A stretch of 64,000 bases of DNA from Vibrio tubiashii ATCC 19109 (lineage in GTDB: Bacteria; Pseudomonadota; Gammaproteobacteria; Enterobacterales; Vibrionaceae). Numbering within the stretch: the stretch's first letter is position 1; each line of letters opens with the position of its first letter. Under the pieces are notes generated by a model. It worked only from the letters and a program-made list of their open reading frames with translations. It was not told the origin of the DNA and did no database searches. Below are positions 63,631 through 64,000 of the stretch, one piece after another. The position numbers and the translations under genes are program-made. Where the stretch lies: the NCBI RefSeq assembly GCF_000772105.1, contig NZ_CP009354.1, positions 1,054,001 to 1,118,000 on the forward strand, given 5' to 3'.

Positions 63631-64000
63631 TTAATTCGTTTTTACAGAAAGAAGATCAGCCGTCCATTTAACAGACGAGTCATAACATTCACTCAAAACG
63701 ATTTCATCAACACCGATTGAGTCACAGTGGCGGCGAACTTCTTCCCATTGGGCTTGTTCGTATGCTTTAGTCAGCATCAAAATTTCGCCTAGTATGCCTT
63801 CATTCTTTGTGATTGCGAGTTTTATTGACTCATCGACAGAGATTTCTTCAACGATTTGCTCTAGTGGCCTATCCAACAAGCTATCAAGCAGTGAGAACAT
63901 ACCCGTTAAAAATGCTTGCCCTGACTCAAACTTGGCGTCTAATCGTGAGGCAAGTAACTCACAGTATCTTGCTCTTTGGATCGATAATCCATAAAGATAA
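63631..64000 (-). CDS. C-terminal part of an EAL/HDOD-type (YuxH family) protein, 5' end missing
   Basis: The frame is open to the right edge. It encodes about 123 residues: [15 protein letters not shown], then [20 protein letters not shown] and a helical end. This is the end of the HDOD domain in YuxH-type proteins, where an EAL-like domain normally precedes it. The EAL part would be outside the window. ATG 63900 is internal to this domain and not the start. A role in c-di-GMP-linked signalling is family knowledge only. Confidence 0.82.
   Translation of the reverse strand, partial: YLYGLSIQRARYCELLASRLDAKFESGQAFLTGMFSLLDSLLDRPLEQIVEEISVDESIKLAITKNEGILGEILMLTKAYEQAQWEEVRRHCDSIGVDEIVLSECYDSSVKWTADLLSVKTN

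Overview
The window is chromosomal DNA of a gammaproteobacterium, almost certainly a Vibrio. The right-hand housekeeping block (yeaD, gapA, msrB, yeaC and ychJ-like genes) and a T6SS cluster whose order matches T6SS1 of Vibrio parahaemolyticus, as I remember it, both point there. The species cannot be fixed from the sequence alone. No rRNA, tRNA, CRISPR array, transposase or integrase was seen.

Region 1 (2-34050) is an essentially complete type VI secretion system. It runs: the 3' part of a large OmpA-domain protein; a minus-strand pair encoding the ClpV ATPase and a sigma-54 activator; a plus-strand hcp-vgrG operon with accessory genes (DUF6484-like spike protein, a helical protein, a DUF2169 adaptor, a ketosynthase-like pseudoenzyme); a second plus-strand operon for a PpkA-type kinase, TssA, TssB, TssC, TssE, TssF and TssG; a minus-strand operon for a membrane-anchored TssA-like protein, TssM and an AsnC/Lrp regulator; and a plus-strand operon for an outer-membrane beta-barrel, an FHA protein (TagH), TssJ, TssK and TssL. 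Together these give the baseplate, sheath, tube, spike, membrane complex, recycling ATPase, a phosphorylation switch and two dedicated regulators. A good sigma-54 promoter match sits upstream of hcp.

Region 2 (34192-48590) is the accessory and most unusual part. A PAAR-tipped effector carrier is followed, in a different frame, by its apparent nuclease toxin domain (AHH-like) and an Imm11/DUF1629-type immunity gene. Behind this pair lies an 11-kb AT-rich array of about a dozen Imm11-like genes and gene fragments, two further orphan AHH-type toxin ends, three clear and one decayed PAAR-gene scar, a 568-bp copy of the PAAR gene's 3' part, long direct repeats, and a GC-rich hairpin terminator closing most cassettes. 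It reads as an archive of displaced toxin and immunity modules, with immunity genes kept after their toxins were lost. The resident carrier and toxin are separated by a (TA)4 tract, and removing one TA unit would fuse them in frame.

Region 3 (48600-64000) is ordinary core genome: a YcgN-like zinc/iron-cysteine protein, an MscS channel, a small monooxygenase, a glyoxalase-like protein, a ribbon-helix-helix protein, a BCCT transporter, a ChaN lipoprotein with a possible Fur box, RlmA, a Cache-type chemoreceptor, YeaD, GapA, MsrB, a DUF2989 lipoprotein, YeaC, YchJ and the 3' part of an EAL/HDOD-type protein that runs off the right edge.
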